Positions 45,240 through 57,356 of a stretch of 64,000 bases of DNA are shown piece by piece (position 1 is the first letter of the stretch; each line of letters starts with the position of its first letter). The DNA is from Gnetum montanum (lineage: Eukaryota; Streptophyta; Gnetopsida; Gnetales; Gnetaceae). The notes under the pieces were generated by a model. That model was given only the letters and a program-made list of their open reading frames with translations. It did not search any database and was not told the origin of the DNA. Position numbers and translations under genes: made by a program. The DNA lies in NCBI GenBank assembly GCA_015680685.1, contig MNCI01025089.1, positions 79,685 to 143,684 on the forward strand, given 5' to 3'.

Positions 45240-46694
45240 TTAGAGAGATAGAGTAATGATAACAAAATATGAGATACCATAATAGTGAATATAATCATTG
45301 GAATTGCTCAATATTTGGGGAATTAACTTCGTGGAATTTATCACTCTAATTTTGAAAGAGAAGTCATATATAATTGTTGTCATTAAATATTGTATAAAAT
45401 GGACTAAAGTTAATGTAGTTAAGGATTGAACATCAACCATAGTGGCCAAATTCTTTTAGCAACATGTGGTGAATAGATTTGGAGTACTTAGAATGTTAAT
45501 CTCAAATAATGGAACATACTCCACTAAAGCTACATTCAAAAAAATTAATGCAACATCTTGAGGTTAAGCATAATTTGATAACACTATATCATCATTAAGC
45601 AAATGGACATGCTAAAGTAACTAATAGAGAGATAGCATGAATATTAACTAGAACTATTAGTAGATATAGAAAAGATTGGAGCACCAAGATTAATGATGTT
45701 CTATGGGCCTATAAATTCACTTGAAAACTTCCTATAGGATATTCATCATATAAACTTGTATATGACAAACTACCAACCTTACCAATCCAAGCAAAGATTC
45801 ATACCCTAACCATTATGTGCTCCTTGGACATAAACCATGATTCTATCCAGAAATAACTTTTAACAAAACTCAACCTATTAGATGAAAATTGGCTAGTGGA
45901 GCTCATGCTTAATGAGATTCATAAGACACATATAAAATGTCAACATGATGCTACGATTCAACATGCTCATATTAGATCAAGTGATAAAGTTCTCTATTAT
46001 AATCTAAACTATGTAATGCAACAAAAAAAGTTATATATGTTATAGAAAGGAACTTAGATCGTCTAGGCTACATACAAATCTAGCACCATGCACATCTATC
46101 ACATAAGTAATCCACGAAAGATCATTCTTGTGAATATCTAACAAATCAAATCTTTCAATAACTCCAAATAACCTACAAACTCTACCATAGACTTTACTAA
46201 ACATAAACACTAATCAATTTTTTGTATCTACTTATTTGACAATAGTCATGGGGGAGCTACTGATGACACATAGGCCTTGTGAGTTTATTTCAATTTTACT
46301 TTTTATAATTATTTAATGTATTTTCAATTTTTTTGATATCTTTTTATTCTTTAGTACCTTTTCAATTTTTTTATATGTTTTCATATTCTTCCATATTCTC
46401 GTGTTCTTTAAATTATTCCTTAAACATTTTAATTTGTCAAATATGAATATCCTATTATTTCATTGATAAGTCATCAAAGGTAAGCAAGATGTTGATTAAG
46501 ATAGGAAAATTTCATCCTATGTTATCAAATCATTAAAAGAATAATTGTATATATAGTGAGACTACGTCATTCATTCCCTTATTTCTAGTAACAAGAGGTT
46601 CTTATCAAGGAAAAACCCATAATTATTATACCTCAATGGAGGGTAAAGAACTAAGTGGGAATGGAAAAGGGTGTGACATCAAGGGTATTTGTTG
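45240..46694 (+). mobile_element. Ty3/gypsy copy E, integrase and 3' untranslated fragment
   Basis: Only the integrase core onward is present: the catalytic first aspartate region (near 45370-45400), FGVLRMLISNNGTYSTKATF (45479-45540), HYIIIKQMDMLK-like and NREIA words (45590-45640), DVLWAYKFT and LPIGYSSYKLVYDKLPTLPIQ (45700-45790). After the frame come ATGGGGGAG (46248-46256), a T-rich part and GTGTGACATCAAGGG (46670), as in copies A and C. It breaks off where the inverted third ORF of copy D begins, near 46690. Confidence 0.8.
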
Positions 46695-48385
46695 ATTCTT
46701 ACTTTGGTGATCATTCATGACTCACACTGCTTCATCAATGTGGGAAAAAATGAAAATATCCCATGAACAGGGCATTTCCAAGAATAGCTCCTTCACATTG
46801 ATAAACTAGGCAACAAATTGTTTCTATTCAATGTCGAACACCTTGAGTACATTCTATAGCTCTTATCAATCATTCATCCTCTTTTCCAGGTTCTCAGTAG
46901 TTGATCTTTGATCAATGAACTTCACCTTGAGAAACTCAAGTTCTGCATTTGTAGCCTCAAAATTTTTCTTGGTCTCTTTGTATTTTTTGAACTCTACCTC
47001 ATACAATAAGTATGAATTGGCCATTTACTTTTCCAACTCTAACTGTGACCTCTCAATAGTTAGCATTGCTAGGTTTATGTATTGGAGGTTGGTGAGCTCC
47101 ATGTATTCAGTCATTTCCTCAATGTATAGCTCTTTCATTTGAATTTCTACTTTGTTGTACTCATTAATCCTATCAAAGATAGGCTGCCATATGTTGCCTT
47201 CTTTCTTGAGCTGCTGGAGGGCCTCATTTACCTTTTTCTTTTTCATTTGGATGTGTTTTTCATTAATTTCTTTCTACAAGCCAACTTGGTCTTTGTAATG
47301 ATTTTTCATCCTTTTGAACTTAAGGGCCTCATTTTTCCATGTGGTAGTTTCTAATGCAGAATTCTAGCATAAGCACAAATCTCATTTATTGAGAGATTCC
47401 TTTTCTCTACTACCAACCTCCTCAATTCAGTGTTTACCCTAGTAATTTGCTCTTGCTATTGATGGATGAATTCAAACATCTATTATTTTTACACATTAAT
47501 ATTTCATTGGCGATAATTTTCAGTGGTTAGAGCTTCATTCTCCTAGTAAGTTTGGACCAAGTCCTTTCGGATGTTGTGTGTTGTGGCATTAGCTAAGGAT
47601 TGGTCAAAGACTATTGACTCCTTTATGTACTCATCCTCTTTGGGTTTGACTTAAAGCTATTAAAAAGCTTCATCGAACATGATTACTTAGCTAAGCACTG
47701 CAAGATTTGCAAGGCAGGCTCTTAGTTTTACAACCTCCATAATCAAGCATTGGTTTTCTTCTCTGGCTATTTCAAGTTGCCCCTGCATGATGATGCATTT
47801 GCCCCTTGCCACAAGTAGCTTCTACTCGGTAACAATGATGATATCTAGAAGGTCAAAGACATTCATAATTGGTTGCATGGTTCTCACCAGTTAGTCCATC
47901 AATTCCTAATGCTGGGCTGCACTTAATCTTTCACTAATAGTTCCTACAAACATCTGCACATCTCTAAGTATAGAAACATCTAGTACATATGCCTTAGGTG
48001 CATTGAGTACTTTAGCCACTTTGTTAGCAACCACTTCAGCCACCGTCTCCTACCCTTCGTGCTACATAACTAGGACAATTTCCTCCTCACCCTTCTCCAA
48101 ATACACCATAAAGGTAGCAACATTTCCAAATATTTATGGGAATTTTTTCTACTATGAGAGAGACACCATTACCTCTCAGGCACTTGGACTCAACCTTGTG
48201 ATCATCGACGTTCATTGGTTAGAAACTATTGGTGCCCCATCCTCCATGTAGGTTATGATTCGGGCCACTTCACTAAGGTGACTCATAGCTAGTTGGTACA
48301 TAGATGGATCACCCCCACTTGTTCCTGCCTACTACTATTGCTATTGTAGAAGTTTCTCATAGAGTTTGCACATGCACTCAATGGC
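46695..48385 (-). pseudogene. Third ORF of gypsy copy D, C-terminal half
   Basis: Minus-strand continuation of 61592-62612, separated by the insertion of copy C. It starts at the target site with ECMCKLYEKLL, goes on through YQLAMSHLSEVA (copy C: YHLAMSHLEQVA) and a long alpha-helical, coiled-coil-like region: IFDRINEYNKVEIQMKELYIEEMTEYMEL (near 47110-47190; copy C: HAYNKAEIHLKELQIKEMTEYMEL). The end VKELFLEMPCSWDIFIFSHIDEAV (near 46730-46800) matches the end of the copy C protein. There are many stops but the order is preserved. Confidence 0.8.
48381..48385. repeat. Target-site duplication of copy C, left
   Basis: ATGGC lies directly before the LTR start TGATGAAG. It is identical to 61592-61596 after the 3' LTR. 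Confidence 0.9.
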
Positions 48386-49322
48386 TGATGAAGTGTCAAA
48401 ATTCAATGTGTCAACTGGGCTGCGTATATGGGGCCACGTATACGTGGCCGTGTTGACGCGGGCCTGTCAACATAGCCACCCTACATCAACATGGCCCCAT
48501 TTACGCAGCCACCCTTCCCAGCCTGTAAATATGAGGGCATTCTACCTCATTTAGCATCATTTTGAGTAGTGATAGCTAAGCTCTTGCAGTTTGCTCCTGC
48601 AAGAGATAGAATATTTTCCAAATGCTCGGAGTAGGTGTATGAAAAGTGATTGGATCTTTATTCGAGTGTTGATGTATTTGAGCCCATTGGCATGACAGCA
48701 ATAAAGATGAACTATTCAAGCATACCTTGCACCATTTGGACTTATTTGTTTCATGCATTTAATAGTTTAAAATGTTTATGCTTTATTAATTACTTGTTTA
48801 TGTGTTAATAGTTACTTGTTGATCATTTCTATTTTCATTATTATAATTTCAATCGTTAGTGTTCATTCGTAGTTCGTAAAAGACATAAGTATGACCATCT
48901 CAAACGTAATCCAAACACTTGGTAAGCCCAACAACGCTTAACGTCTAGTAACCTAGTAGTGTTAGGAAATGCTCAGAATGTGCTCGGAAGATGGAACCGG
49001 ATACTTGTGCTAGGAGTAGTTAGAATACAAACTAGGATAATTAGAGATTAGATAATAGTTTATTCCTTACTTTCCATACCTCACTTAGTCACTGAAAAAG
49101 ATAATTAAAAAGATAGAAAAATCATTAGCCTTAGTCTCACTTAACCATCGTAATAGAACTTCACAAATGAAATTAGGATGACAACGACCATTCCAACCCA
49201 AAGTTTCACTAGTTAGAAGTCTGGTGTGTGTTAAGTGCTTATAGTCTATGGATTTTAACCGAGTTGTGTGTGAACGCTCGTGATTCGTATGGTTGGACGT
49301 AGGGATACCTAGTCGCTCATCA
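48386..49322 (+). repeat. 5' LTR of gypsy copy C
   Basis: 937 bp, TGATGAAG...CTCATCA. U3 holds a perfect 18 bp palindrome GGCCACGTATACGTGGCC (48432-48449) in a field of CG-rich words (TTGACGCGGG, TTACGCAGCC). The TATA box position reads TGTAAATA (48524-48531), a mutated form of TATAAATA in the 3' LTR. GATAGCTAAGCTCTTGCAG follows in the leader. Confidence 0.93.
48432..48449. promoter_or_regulatory. 18 bp palindrome with ACGT cores in U3
   Basis: GGCCACGTATACGTGGCC reads the same on both strands. It contains two CACGTA half sites of the ACGT type that plant bZIP-like factors often bind. The half site GGCCACGTATAC recurs in the 3' LTR (60700-60711) and in the internal module (57163-57174). A regulatory role is inferred. 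Confidence 0.5.
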
Positions 49323-49323
49323 T

Positions 49324-49341
49324 TGGTGTCGTTGCCAGGGA
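49324..49341 (+). other. Primer-binding site, copy C (tRNA-Asp)
   Basis: TGGTGTCGTTGCCAGGGA matches 15 of 18 bases of the complement of the plant tRNA-Asp 3' end. The three differences are C-to-T or G-to-A. It starts two bases after the LTR end. Athila- and Tat-like elements commonly use this primer. Confidence 0.85.
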
Positions 49342-49490
49342 CTATTAGTCTTACATGCATCATCTGACTTTAGTGAAACTATCATTTAAGTTGTTGGATC
49401 AGACCTAGGATAGAAATATTTTTGCATGTTAGGTGAATTTAAGTTAAGTAATTAAGGTACACCAGTTATATGGACCATCTGACATCCAAT

Positions 49491-51720
49491 ATGTCTTCTC
49501 ACAGGAGGGAGGTATTTGAACCACCGGTGCCACAAGAATGTTGGTTGGTGTATAAACATCCTGATGAATATGTCCCTGATTTCACATTCATCCTACATCA
49601 AGATGAGCATCATTGATGGAGGGACATGGAGGATAGCATCATACTACCACCCGACTGAGCAGCTCCCGTGATGCTATACCACAATCTGGGAAAATTGGGA
49701 ATCCAGGACCAAGTGGCGGAGTATGTCATGGAGGAACATAACTACTGGGACTATTGTCCCACAAAAGCTCAATGGATAAGAGATCAGCAGTAGGCCAAGA
49801 GATATGAACAATAGAAGGGGAAACATTTCAATAACCCCTTATTCTCAAAAGGGCTAGAAGATGACAGAGATCCCGTATTTTATGATACTCATTTGACCGA
49901 ACTTCACCTGGGGCTACAGATCCTCTAGTTAGCCATCCAGAACAAACCTTCAAGTGACCACGATCCTCAAGGGGATCATAGGTCACAAAGAAAAGCTGGA
50001 GGAGATGACCATGGTCATCAACAGGGTAGATGGGAAGATCAACGCTGAAGAAGTGGCAATGCCTCTCCTTCTTCTCCATCCTCCCCCTCTCCTTCGCCTT
50101 CATCCAGCTTAGGCTCTGAGTGTCACAAGGGAAGTTTGGAGAGGAAGGACAATGGTGGGTAGGTTCGAAGGGGGAAACGTGAGGAAGCATGTGACCTTTC
50201 ACATGGCCCTTTCCAGCATGAAAGAAGGGGTAGCAGAAATCATCTAATACATCATAGTCCCCAAGAGGACTATGATTCAGATGAGCTGTTGTTAGCTACT
50301 CGGAGCATGCTCCAAATTGCAGAGGTAGTTCACATTCCAAGTAGGCACATGAAGGACAATCGAATCAAGCATGTTGACATGAACAACATCCCTAGATTTG
50401 AAGGGGAAACCACTTGTAGGCATTCCATAATGCCTACACCTTGCAAAATATTGATAATAATTGGCAACGGTTGAAGTTGTTTCCCGGAACACTCATCAAA
50501 GAAGCCAAAAGCTGGTACTGGTCCTTAGAGTCAGAATCAATTAGAAGATGGAGTATGATGCTTGAAATATTTAATGACAAATATCAAAAATACTCTAGAG
50601 TGGCAAATATGAGATGATAGATCCAAGGTTGAAAACAAGGAAATCATGAACCCTTGGATGCCGCCATGAGCAAGTATTACTCATTGTTGCATCGGTGCCC
50701 TGGTCATGGTTATTCTCAGCATGCATAGCTTTGCCACATTATTGATGGGATCTGTTTTGAAATGAGAAAGACCCTTGGTGTGTACTCCATGGGGAGGCTA
50801 TCAGAGCTAAGGGCCCATCAGTTTCAGCACCTCATTGATGAGGTGGCCAAAGAGGAAGAAGAAATCAGAAAAAAGAAGAGTGTTGAAGAATTCAAACAGA
50901 ACACTTCCCTTAGAAAAAGGGAGGTCTGATTTTGTGATGAGGATGAAGAGTCACCATTGGAAGCAGCAGTGAATTGGAAGAATTTACCGTTACAAAAGTT
51001 TGCATCTGAAATATTGGCAAAGGTGGATAAAATTTGGGACTCTTTGGATGAAAGATTCCAAGGTGTGTTGAAAATTTCAGAAGAGTCCAAAGATTATGGT
51101 AGTGACCATGATAAGTGTAGGAAGAAGGGAGCTGCATGTACCCAACATAAGGGTAAGGGGAAAGTTACAGTAGCAGAACAGGTTGTAGACTTTGATACCA
51201 AGGAAGATGATGGATGTGACATATGCCAATATGAACATCCTAAGGGATGTTGCCCTATGGGGTCCCACCTTCAAGAGTCTAGGGTCTACGCCTAGAACCC
51301 TCATTTGGCACAGAGGTAGACACCCGAAGGTTGTCTTATCCATAAGGTAACCCCAGGTGATTCCACTAGTAGCAGCAAGGATTCTATCCAAGTGGAATAC
51401 CTCTGCAACCATATGAATATTTCCAACAATGGCAGCAACCACAAGCATGGGGGATGCCACCTCCAAAGCAGCAGTATCATTACAAGTAGCTAGATCCTTA
51501 TGGGTACTATGTTTAGCAACCGATCTCTCCAAGAGACTCTTCCAGTCATACAGCCTTTCCCAGTTACTACCACCCCCTTGAATATTTTAGACATCCATCT
51601 CCATCACCCAGGGGGACAAATCCACACGTCTTCGACCCTCCATCACCTTCTTCTACCACTCCTCCACATCATCCCTCTCATTTGCCACTTTCTCCATCCA
51701 TGCAAGGAGAAATACCGCCA
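49491..51720 (+). pseudogene. gag: gag of gypsy copy C
   Basis: The start MSSHRREVFEPPVPQE at 49491 is about 150 bp after the primer site. Then come YKHPDEYVPDFTFILHQDE, WRDMEDSIILPP, and at 50289-50560 the retrotrans_gag core (IPRFEGETT, FPGTLIKEAKSWYWSLES, MLEIFNDKY). Next are a helical acidic segment and, at about 51216-51260, CDICQYEHPKGCCP, a C-X2-C-X3-H-X3-C arrangement that differs from the usual CX2CX4HX4C knuckle. A Gln/His/Pro-rich tail follows to about 51720. Interrupted by a frameshift near 50410 and many stops, often TAG or TAA where glutamine codons are expected. Confidence 0.8.
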
Positions 51721-51965
51721 TAGCCACAACAACGAAACGCTATGAGGGCTGTAAACTTACAACCGGCACCTTGGCTAAGTGGACTAGAATCCAAGCCATG
51801 CAAATGTCCTTTCTTCTGGCCCAATAACCTGAACACACCCTCACCTACACCTCTACCATCATATTGCCTAAGCATTCCTCTTCTCTGCTACACTCCAACG
51901 TCCAAATGATCATTCTCACACATGTTGTGATAGACTGAATCAAAGTAGGTTCTCTTTCCCAGAAA

Positions 51966-52409
51966 TTGATAGATCTGAGAAGCCCCCTCATATATCTTCA
52001 GGTGGCTGGGAACGAGCCATGCAAAGCTCTTCTGGACTCAAGGTCAAGGATTAATCTAATCTCTCATGACATGTACAAGAACTGGAACCTACCCCTACTA
52101 AAGAAGAGCAACATCCGGCTCAAGTTAGCAGACCAATCCATCATTGTTCCTTTGGGTTTGGTGGAGGACATTGTGACCACCGTTTGTGGGTGGTCCTACC
52201 CAACTAACTTCCTAGTCATTCATGTTAAAAACTATAAGGGAAACTTCCCAATCATCATGGGAAGAGCTTGGCTAAGCACGGTGGACGCACGACTAGGACT
52301 CCGAGATCTGTCCCTAGAAATTTCAAAGAAAAATTATTTTGGGAAGATCGAGAAGAAAAAAGTTCCATGCATCATGTACAGTGACTCAGGGTGCAACTAT
52401 GTGCAGTAG
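51966..52409 (+). pseudogene. pro: Aspartic protease of gypsy copy C
   Basis: A clean 148-codon frame: RSPLIYLQVAGNE, KALLDSRSRINLISHDMY, LADQSIIVPLGLVEDI and FPIIMGRAWLSTVDARLGL. The active site reads LDSRS against LDLGS in copy B, so the aspartate is kept but the invariant glycine is replaced. It would process Gag-Pol. Confidence 0.85.
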
Positions 52410-52481
52410 TCATGGTCCACTAAGCAGACATCCATTCAAGCATGTAGTCAGTGTACCGAGGAATCACTAATTCAATAGTGC

Positions 52482-54170
52482 TTGTACATAGCAACCACCA
52501 ACCAAGAAGGCACCCAATGGCTGATAGCTAATCTTGCTAGTAGCACAATATGCATGGAATCGTCTGAGGGGCTAGTTCAAGCCTATATTGACAGCATGAA
52601 TGTGATGGAGGAGATTCATCAACAAACCTTCGTCAATGATGACTTTGATGACTGGGAAAAGCTAAAGATCCCTGAGAGCTTCAAGAAAGAGCACCTTGAG
52701 GTAAAATCCCTACCAGCTCACTTAGAGTATGCATTCTTGCAAAATGGCAAGCCGGTGATTATCAATGCTCCCCTTGCTCCTGAATAGAAAAAGAAGTTGC
52801 TGGTGATGGTAAACAAATGGGTTGCTGCATTCACGTGGTTCTATCTTGAGCTAACTGGTGTTGATCCTAGGATCTGCCAGTACCAGATCTACCTTGATCT
52901 TTCCATGAAGCCATGGTGACAGCCACAAAGATGGTTGAATCCCAAGTTGAAGTAGGTAGTAAAGGATGAAATTGAACAACTACTTAAGGTGGGATTCATC
53001 TATTCAGTTAGCGATAGCAAATGGGTTAGCCAACTCATTATCGTACCTAAGAAATATGGCAAGTGGAGGGTCTGTATCAATTTCTGGTTGCTCAATATGG
53101 TAACTTTCAAGGACCACTTCCCTCTCCCATTTGTGGACTAGGTGTTGGACACAATCTCAAGACACCAATATTACAGCTTTTTGGATGGTTATAGTTGTTA
53201 TAACTAGATCCAAATCGCACCAGAGGACCAGACCAAAACTACTTTCACGAGTCCATGGGGGACTTTTGCATATAAGAATATGCCCTTTGGCCTGTGCAAC
53301 GCACCTACGACGTGCCAACACCTTGTCCTGAGCATTTTCTAGCAACAAATCAACAATGGTGTAGAAGTCTTCATGGACGACTTCTCCACCTATGGTGCCA
53401 CGTTAAAGCAAGCCTTGGACCACCTAGAGCAAGTTCTAAAGAGGTGTGTAGACACCAATCTGCGGCTCAACTAGCAAAAGAGCCATTTGATGGTCCAAGA
53501 GGGCATAGTGTTGGGGCATCTCATTTCATCAATAGGGATCAATGTAGACCCTAAAATGATTATGATAATCCAAGGAATTACCCGCCAATCAAGTACTGTC
53601 AAAGATGTGCAGTCATTCCTTGGAGACACTGGTTACTACTGGCGCTTCATTGAACACTTCTCAAAGATTGCCCGACTGTTGGTAGAGCTTACAAAGAAGG
53701 ACACTCCATTCGTTTGGACCAAGGAATGTGAGTTTGCATTCCAAGAGCTAAAGAAGAAACCTGTAGAAGCTTCGGTTCTACAGGCACTTGATTGGTCCAA
53801 ATACTTTCACATTATGATGGATGCCTCCAACTATGCTTTGGGAGCCATGCTTACATAGTGTGATGATCAGAAACATCCATATTATATCCATTGTGCAATC
53901 CATAGAATTGTGGGTGCACAACTAAACTATACCACCAACGAGAAGGAATTGATGGTGGTGGTATTCGCATTGGATAAATTTCAACACTATGTGCTCAGAT
54001 ACGAGGTGTTTGTACACATAGACCATAGTGCTATCCAGTTCCTGATGAACAAACCAATAGTGAGTCCTCGCATAATTCGGTGGTTTATGATTCTTCAGGA
54101 GTTTGATCTGACCATGGTAGACAGAAAGGGGTCCAAGAATGTGGTTGCCAACCACTTCTCTCAGTTATGA
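52482..54170 (+). pseudogene. pol: Reverse transcriptase and RNase H of gypsy copy C
   Basis: The linker KSLPAHLEYAFLQNGKPVIINAPL (52700-52780) leads into RT: WVSQLIIVPKK, GKWRVCINFW, HFPLPFVD, YSFLDGYS.YN, APEDQTKTTFTSPWGTFA, MPFGLCNAP, VEVFMDDFSTYG (catalytic FMDD near 53370) and SHLMVQEGIVLGHLIS. RNase H (about 53760-54170) has MMDASNYALGAML, NEKELMVVVFALDKF, VHIDHSAIQFLMNK and VVANHFSQL, with its acidic residues in place. Stops at several Gln/Trp positions and frameshifts near 52920, 53290 and 53480 break it. Confidence 0.88.
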
Positions 54171-54216
54171 TGGGATAACGTAGAAGAGGAGGAGCCTTTA
54201 TCCAATCAATTTCCAG

Positions 54217-55490
54217 ATGAACTTCTCTTCACAGGTGTCATTGATCCTCAACCATCCAAGGAATATCCTTAGTTCAACCGCATCCTTACCTACCTTACAA
54301 CCTAGGAGCTACCAAAAGAATGGAACCATCAGTAGAAACGGTAGTTTCTCCATAAAGCCAAGCATTTTGTGGAAATCAATGGCCATCTCTATAAGGTGTG
54401 CGCAGATGGCTTGGTTCAATGGTGTGTCCCTAATGCTGATACACTACGCATCCTCCAAGATGCTCATGAGGGCCCTTGTAGGGGCCACTATGTTGGATGC
54501 AAAATGACCATTAAAATTGTGCTTGGAGGGTATTATTGGCCTACACTCTTCAAGGATGCACAATGGTTCACCTGCTCTTGTGAACGATGCCAACAAGATG
54601 GTGGGATGATGGAACAGTTGGAGGGACCTCAACAGTGGATCTAGCCACTAGAGCCCTTCGAAATATAGGGTATCGAGTTCATGGAACCCATCACCCCCTT
54701 ATCAAGTGGAAAGGCATACATCATCGTGGTGGTGGACCACTATACAAAGTGGGCAGAAGTGGTAGCCGTCATCGACTATTCTTCCAACATCGTTATACAA
54801 TTTGTTTAGTAGAAAATCGTTACAGGGTTTGGAGTTCCTCATGCACTCATTTTTGACAATGGGACTCATTTCATGGGGGTTAATTTTTGAAAACTCATGC
54901 AACGCTTAGGGGTAACATATAAATTCACAACACCTTATCACCCCTAAGCCAACGGGCAGGACGAAGTCACAAATAGGGAAATTACCAAGATCCTTACATG
55001 AATAATTAGCAAATACAAGAGGGATTGGAGTACCAAGCTTAACGATGCCCTATGGGCCTATCGCTCCACCTAGAAACTTCCTATAGGTACTCTTCCTATG
55101 AGTTAGTGTACGGTAAGTTGCCAACACTTCCAATCCAAGTAGAACTTCAGACACTATCCACCACCTGTGATCTCGACCTTGTCCTACCACTAGAACAACA
55201 ACAACGATTAATCAACTTAAGTGTGCTAGATGAGAATAGATTAGTGGGCCCTATTTTCCAATGAAACCCACAAGGCCTATAACAAGAAATGACATGATCT
55301 TAGGATTCGGAAGGTCACATTTTGATGTGGAGACAAGGTATTGATTGGAACCCCTCACATGTGTCCCAATCGACAAAGTTTCAGACACTATGGGAGGGAC
55401 CTTATATTGTCTTTGAAACCTTCCCATATGGGGCCTTGCTAATTCACAAACCTGGGGATTCCATCAGAACACAGTTGGTCAATTGCTAAT
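54217..55490 (+). pseudogene. int: Integrase of gypsy copy C
   Basis: The HHCC zinc-binding domain is at 54450-54610 (LQDAHEGPCRGHY...CERCQQDGG). The core has FMEPITP, VVVDHYTKWAE (first Asp), GVPHALIFDNGTHFMG (second Asp), TPYHP.ANGQDEVTNREITKIL (Glu) and LNDALWAYRS. The C-terminal part reaches about 55490 with QTLWEGPYIVFETFP, the SH3-like tail of gypsy integrases. No chromodomain follows. Confidence 0.85.
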
Positions 55491-57116
55491 AACTCAAACC
55501 TTTTCATAAGCTTCACACAACTAGTGCCACAACCTCATCATCAGTCGGTCATCCATACTCCATCTTTCGCATCTCCTCTTTTCCACCTAGTCATGGGGGA
55601 GACCCTCATCCCTACTGATCCACTTCCCTACATCCCTCATCCTTTTATACTTTTTTTTACACTTTTTGTTTTCCATTTTTTGTTTTACACTTCTTTGTTT
55701 TCCACTTTTTTTTTTACAATTTTTTGTTTTTCATTTTTAGTGTTCTTTTTATTTACTATTTGTCGTCATATTGTTTGGCGTGGTCGGTTTTCATTACGAT
55801 GAGTACTGTCATAGTATTTCTAGTTATCTGGTTCTCACCATTGCATGGTTGTCCTTGGATTGTCCGTTGTTTCCACTTCATAAACTTGGCAGTGAGTTCA
55901 CGTCATCCACCCATTCACCATTCCATGGTTTTCCTTGTGTCACAAACATGCAACTGCTTCAATTAAAAACATTTTAATCAATCTGTGACTTGTGTAGTTC
56001 CCTGACTGAGGGATGACCCACTAGGTTTGAATTGGGTATGACTTCAAGGGAAATGCTTTATTCATCATTATATTCTATTCACTAGGTCGTTGGTGTGTCC
56101 TTACAAATTTTCTACCACTCCAAGTCTCTCTCCACGGAAGTTTTTGGGCAGTTTGACCTTGCATGATGTGGTCCTCACTAAAAAATTCAAAAAAAAAAAG
56201 AAAAACAAAACAAAACAAAAAAACAAAAAAAAAATAAAAAATAAACTAAGGATTGAAAGCACACCCCTTGGTCAGATGCATGCACACACGCATGGGTCTT
56301 CGCATGGTGTGGTTCCCACGCACAAAAATAAAAAAAAACCATATCGCTATGGGAATTCAAAGCACACCCCTTAGACCGCCTCTCACAGGCCACACACACT
56401 AGTTATGGGATTTCCTTGGTCCCCTCTAACTTTGTCCCATTTCACTTCCCTCTTCTCCTGTTTCCTAGAGTGGTGGTTTTTTGTGGGGTCATTCTTATTT
56501 CCTTGGGAATGGTTGGGACTTCATCTATCGTTGCAAGGTCACTATTTGTGGATGGTTTTGGATCTGATATCAGGAAAGGTTATACTGGGTCACTTAACCA
56601 CGTTTCCACATGGGGTTTCATGTGGTCGACACTTGGAATTTCTATTCTCTCCTCTCCTTCCATTCCCACTTTTCTCTATACTCACCTCACTGTCCTTTTT
56701 ATGTTTTGAGTGTTCGTCGTGTTTTCTATAGGTCTCTCATGCCTTGGCGGGTTTCTCTTGGTTTGGAGTCTTCACTAGTGACACCTATTATCAGCACCCA
56801 GGCCCACAGACCCTGGTGTTGAGGGTATGCAGGGGCTACAAAGGTTGTTGCCTACTATAAGGAGGACCCACCTGCATATTCTTGGTTTTTCCTATTAAAC
56901 CTCCAACCCTTTGGATTTCTTGGTTGATTTTTTCAGTGTCCCATCGTTCGATTTCATCCTTTCTCGAGTTCTTTTTGGCCCCCGTTCTCCAATTTTGTCT
57001 CTTTTTCGAACTCAATTTCCTTCCTCTTGTCTGAAGCCATGATCGGACCTTTCCCAGACTTCCATCACCTTAATTCAGCTTTTTTGAGTTGGTCAACGCT
57101 AGTCTATGGGTGAACA
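55491..57116 (+). other. Untranslated spacer between integrase and third gene, copy C
   Basis: It begins with ATGGGGGAG (55593-55601), then a T-rich block of TTTTGTTTTCCA-like words (55640-55760), an A-rich block (56180-56250) and a duplicated TGGTGTGGTTCCCACGCA-type unit. The same order occurs in copy A and partly in copy E. Open frames here (55524, 56405, 56610) are hydrophobic by composition and not conserved in copy A, so I do not call genes. Confidence 0.6.
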
Positions 57117-57356
57117 GTGTTGTGTATAGAGGGCCCTGTATACGCAGCCACTACGTATACACGGCCACGTATACAATGCCCTATCGACGCAGTGCCCAAT
57201 CCCTATATATACCTCACCGCACTTCTCATTTTTTTATCATTTGGAGTCCAAATTGAGGGGACCTTTTATCGTTTTTTCTGCCTAACCCTTCCCAATGCAC
57301 CTACATTCCATCGCATGTCCGCATCAACCTATCCTTGCCCTTTTTCGCAATTGGAG
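57117..57356 (+). promoter_or_regulatory. LTR-like internal promoter module before the third gene
   Basis: CG-rich words TGTATACGCAGCC, CTACGTATACACGG, GGCCACGTATAC (57163-57174) and ATCGACGCAG lie before a TATA box TATATATA (57204-57211) and a leader with CTCATTTTTTTATC...GAG. The 12-mer GGCCACGTATAC is identical in both LTRs of the same element, and the leader resembles the LTR leader (CCTCATTT...TTTTTTTGAG). Copy D has the matching module upstream of its third gene. I infer a U3-R-derived promoter for the third gene. A splice-donor-like GAG/GTATGC is at 57356/57357. Confidence 0.55.

Noticed and set aside
56405-56822. Open frames of 70-108 codons after integrase in copy C
   Set aside because: Composition-driven hydrophobic frames in a spacer; the matching part of copy A has no frame here.
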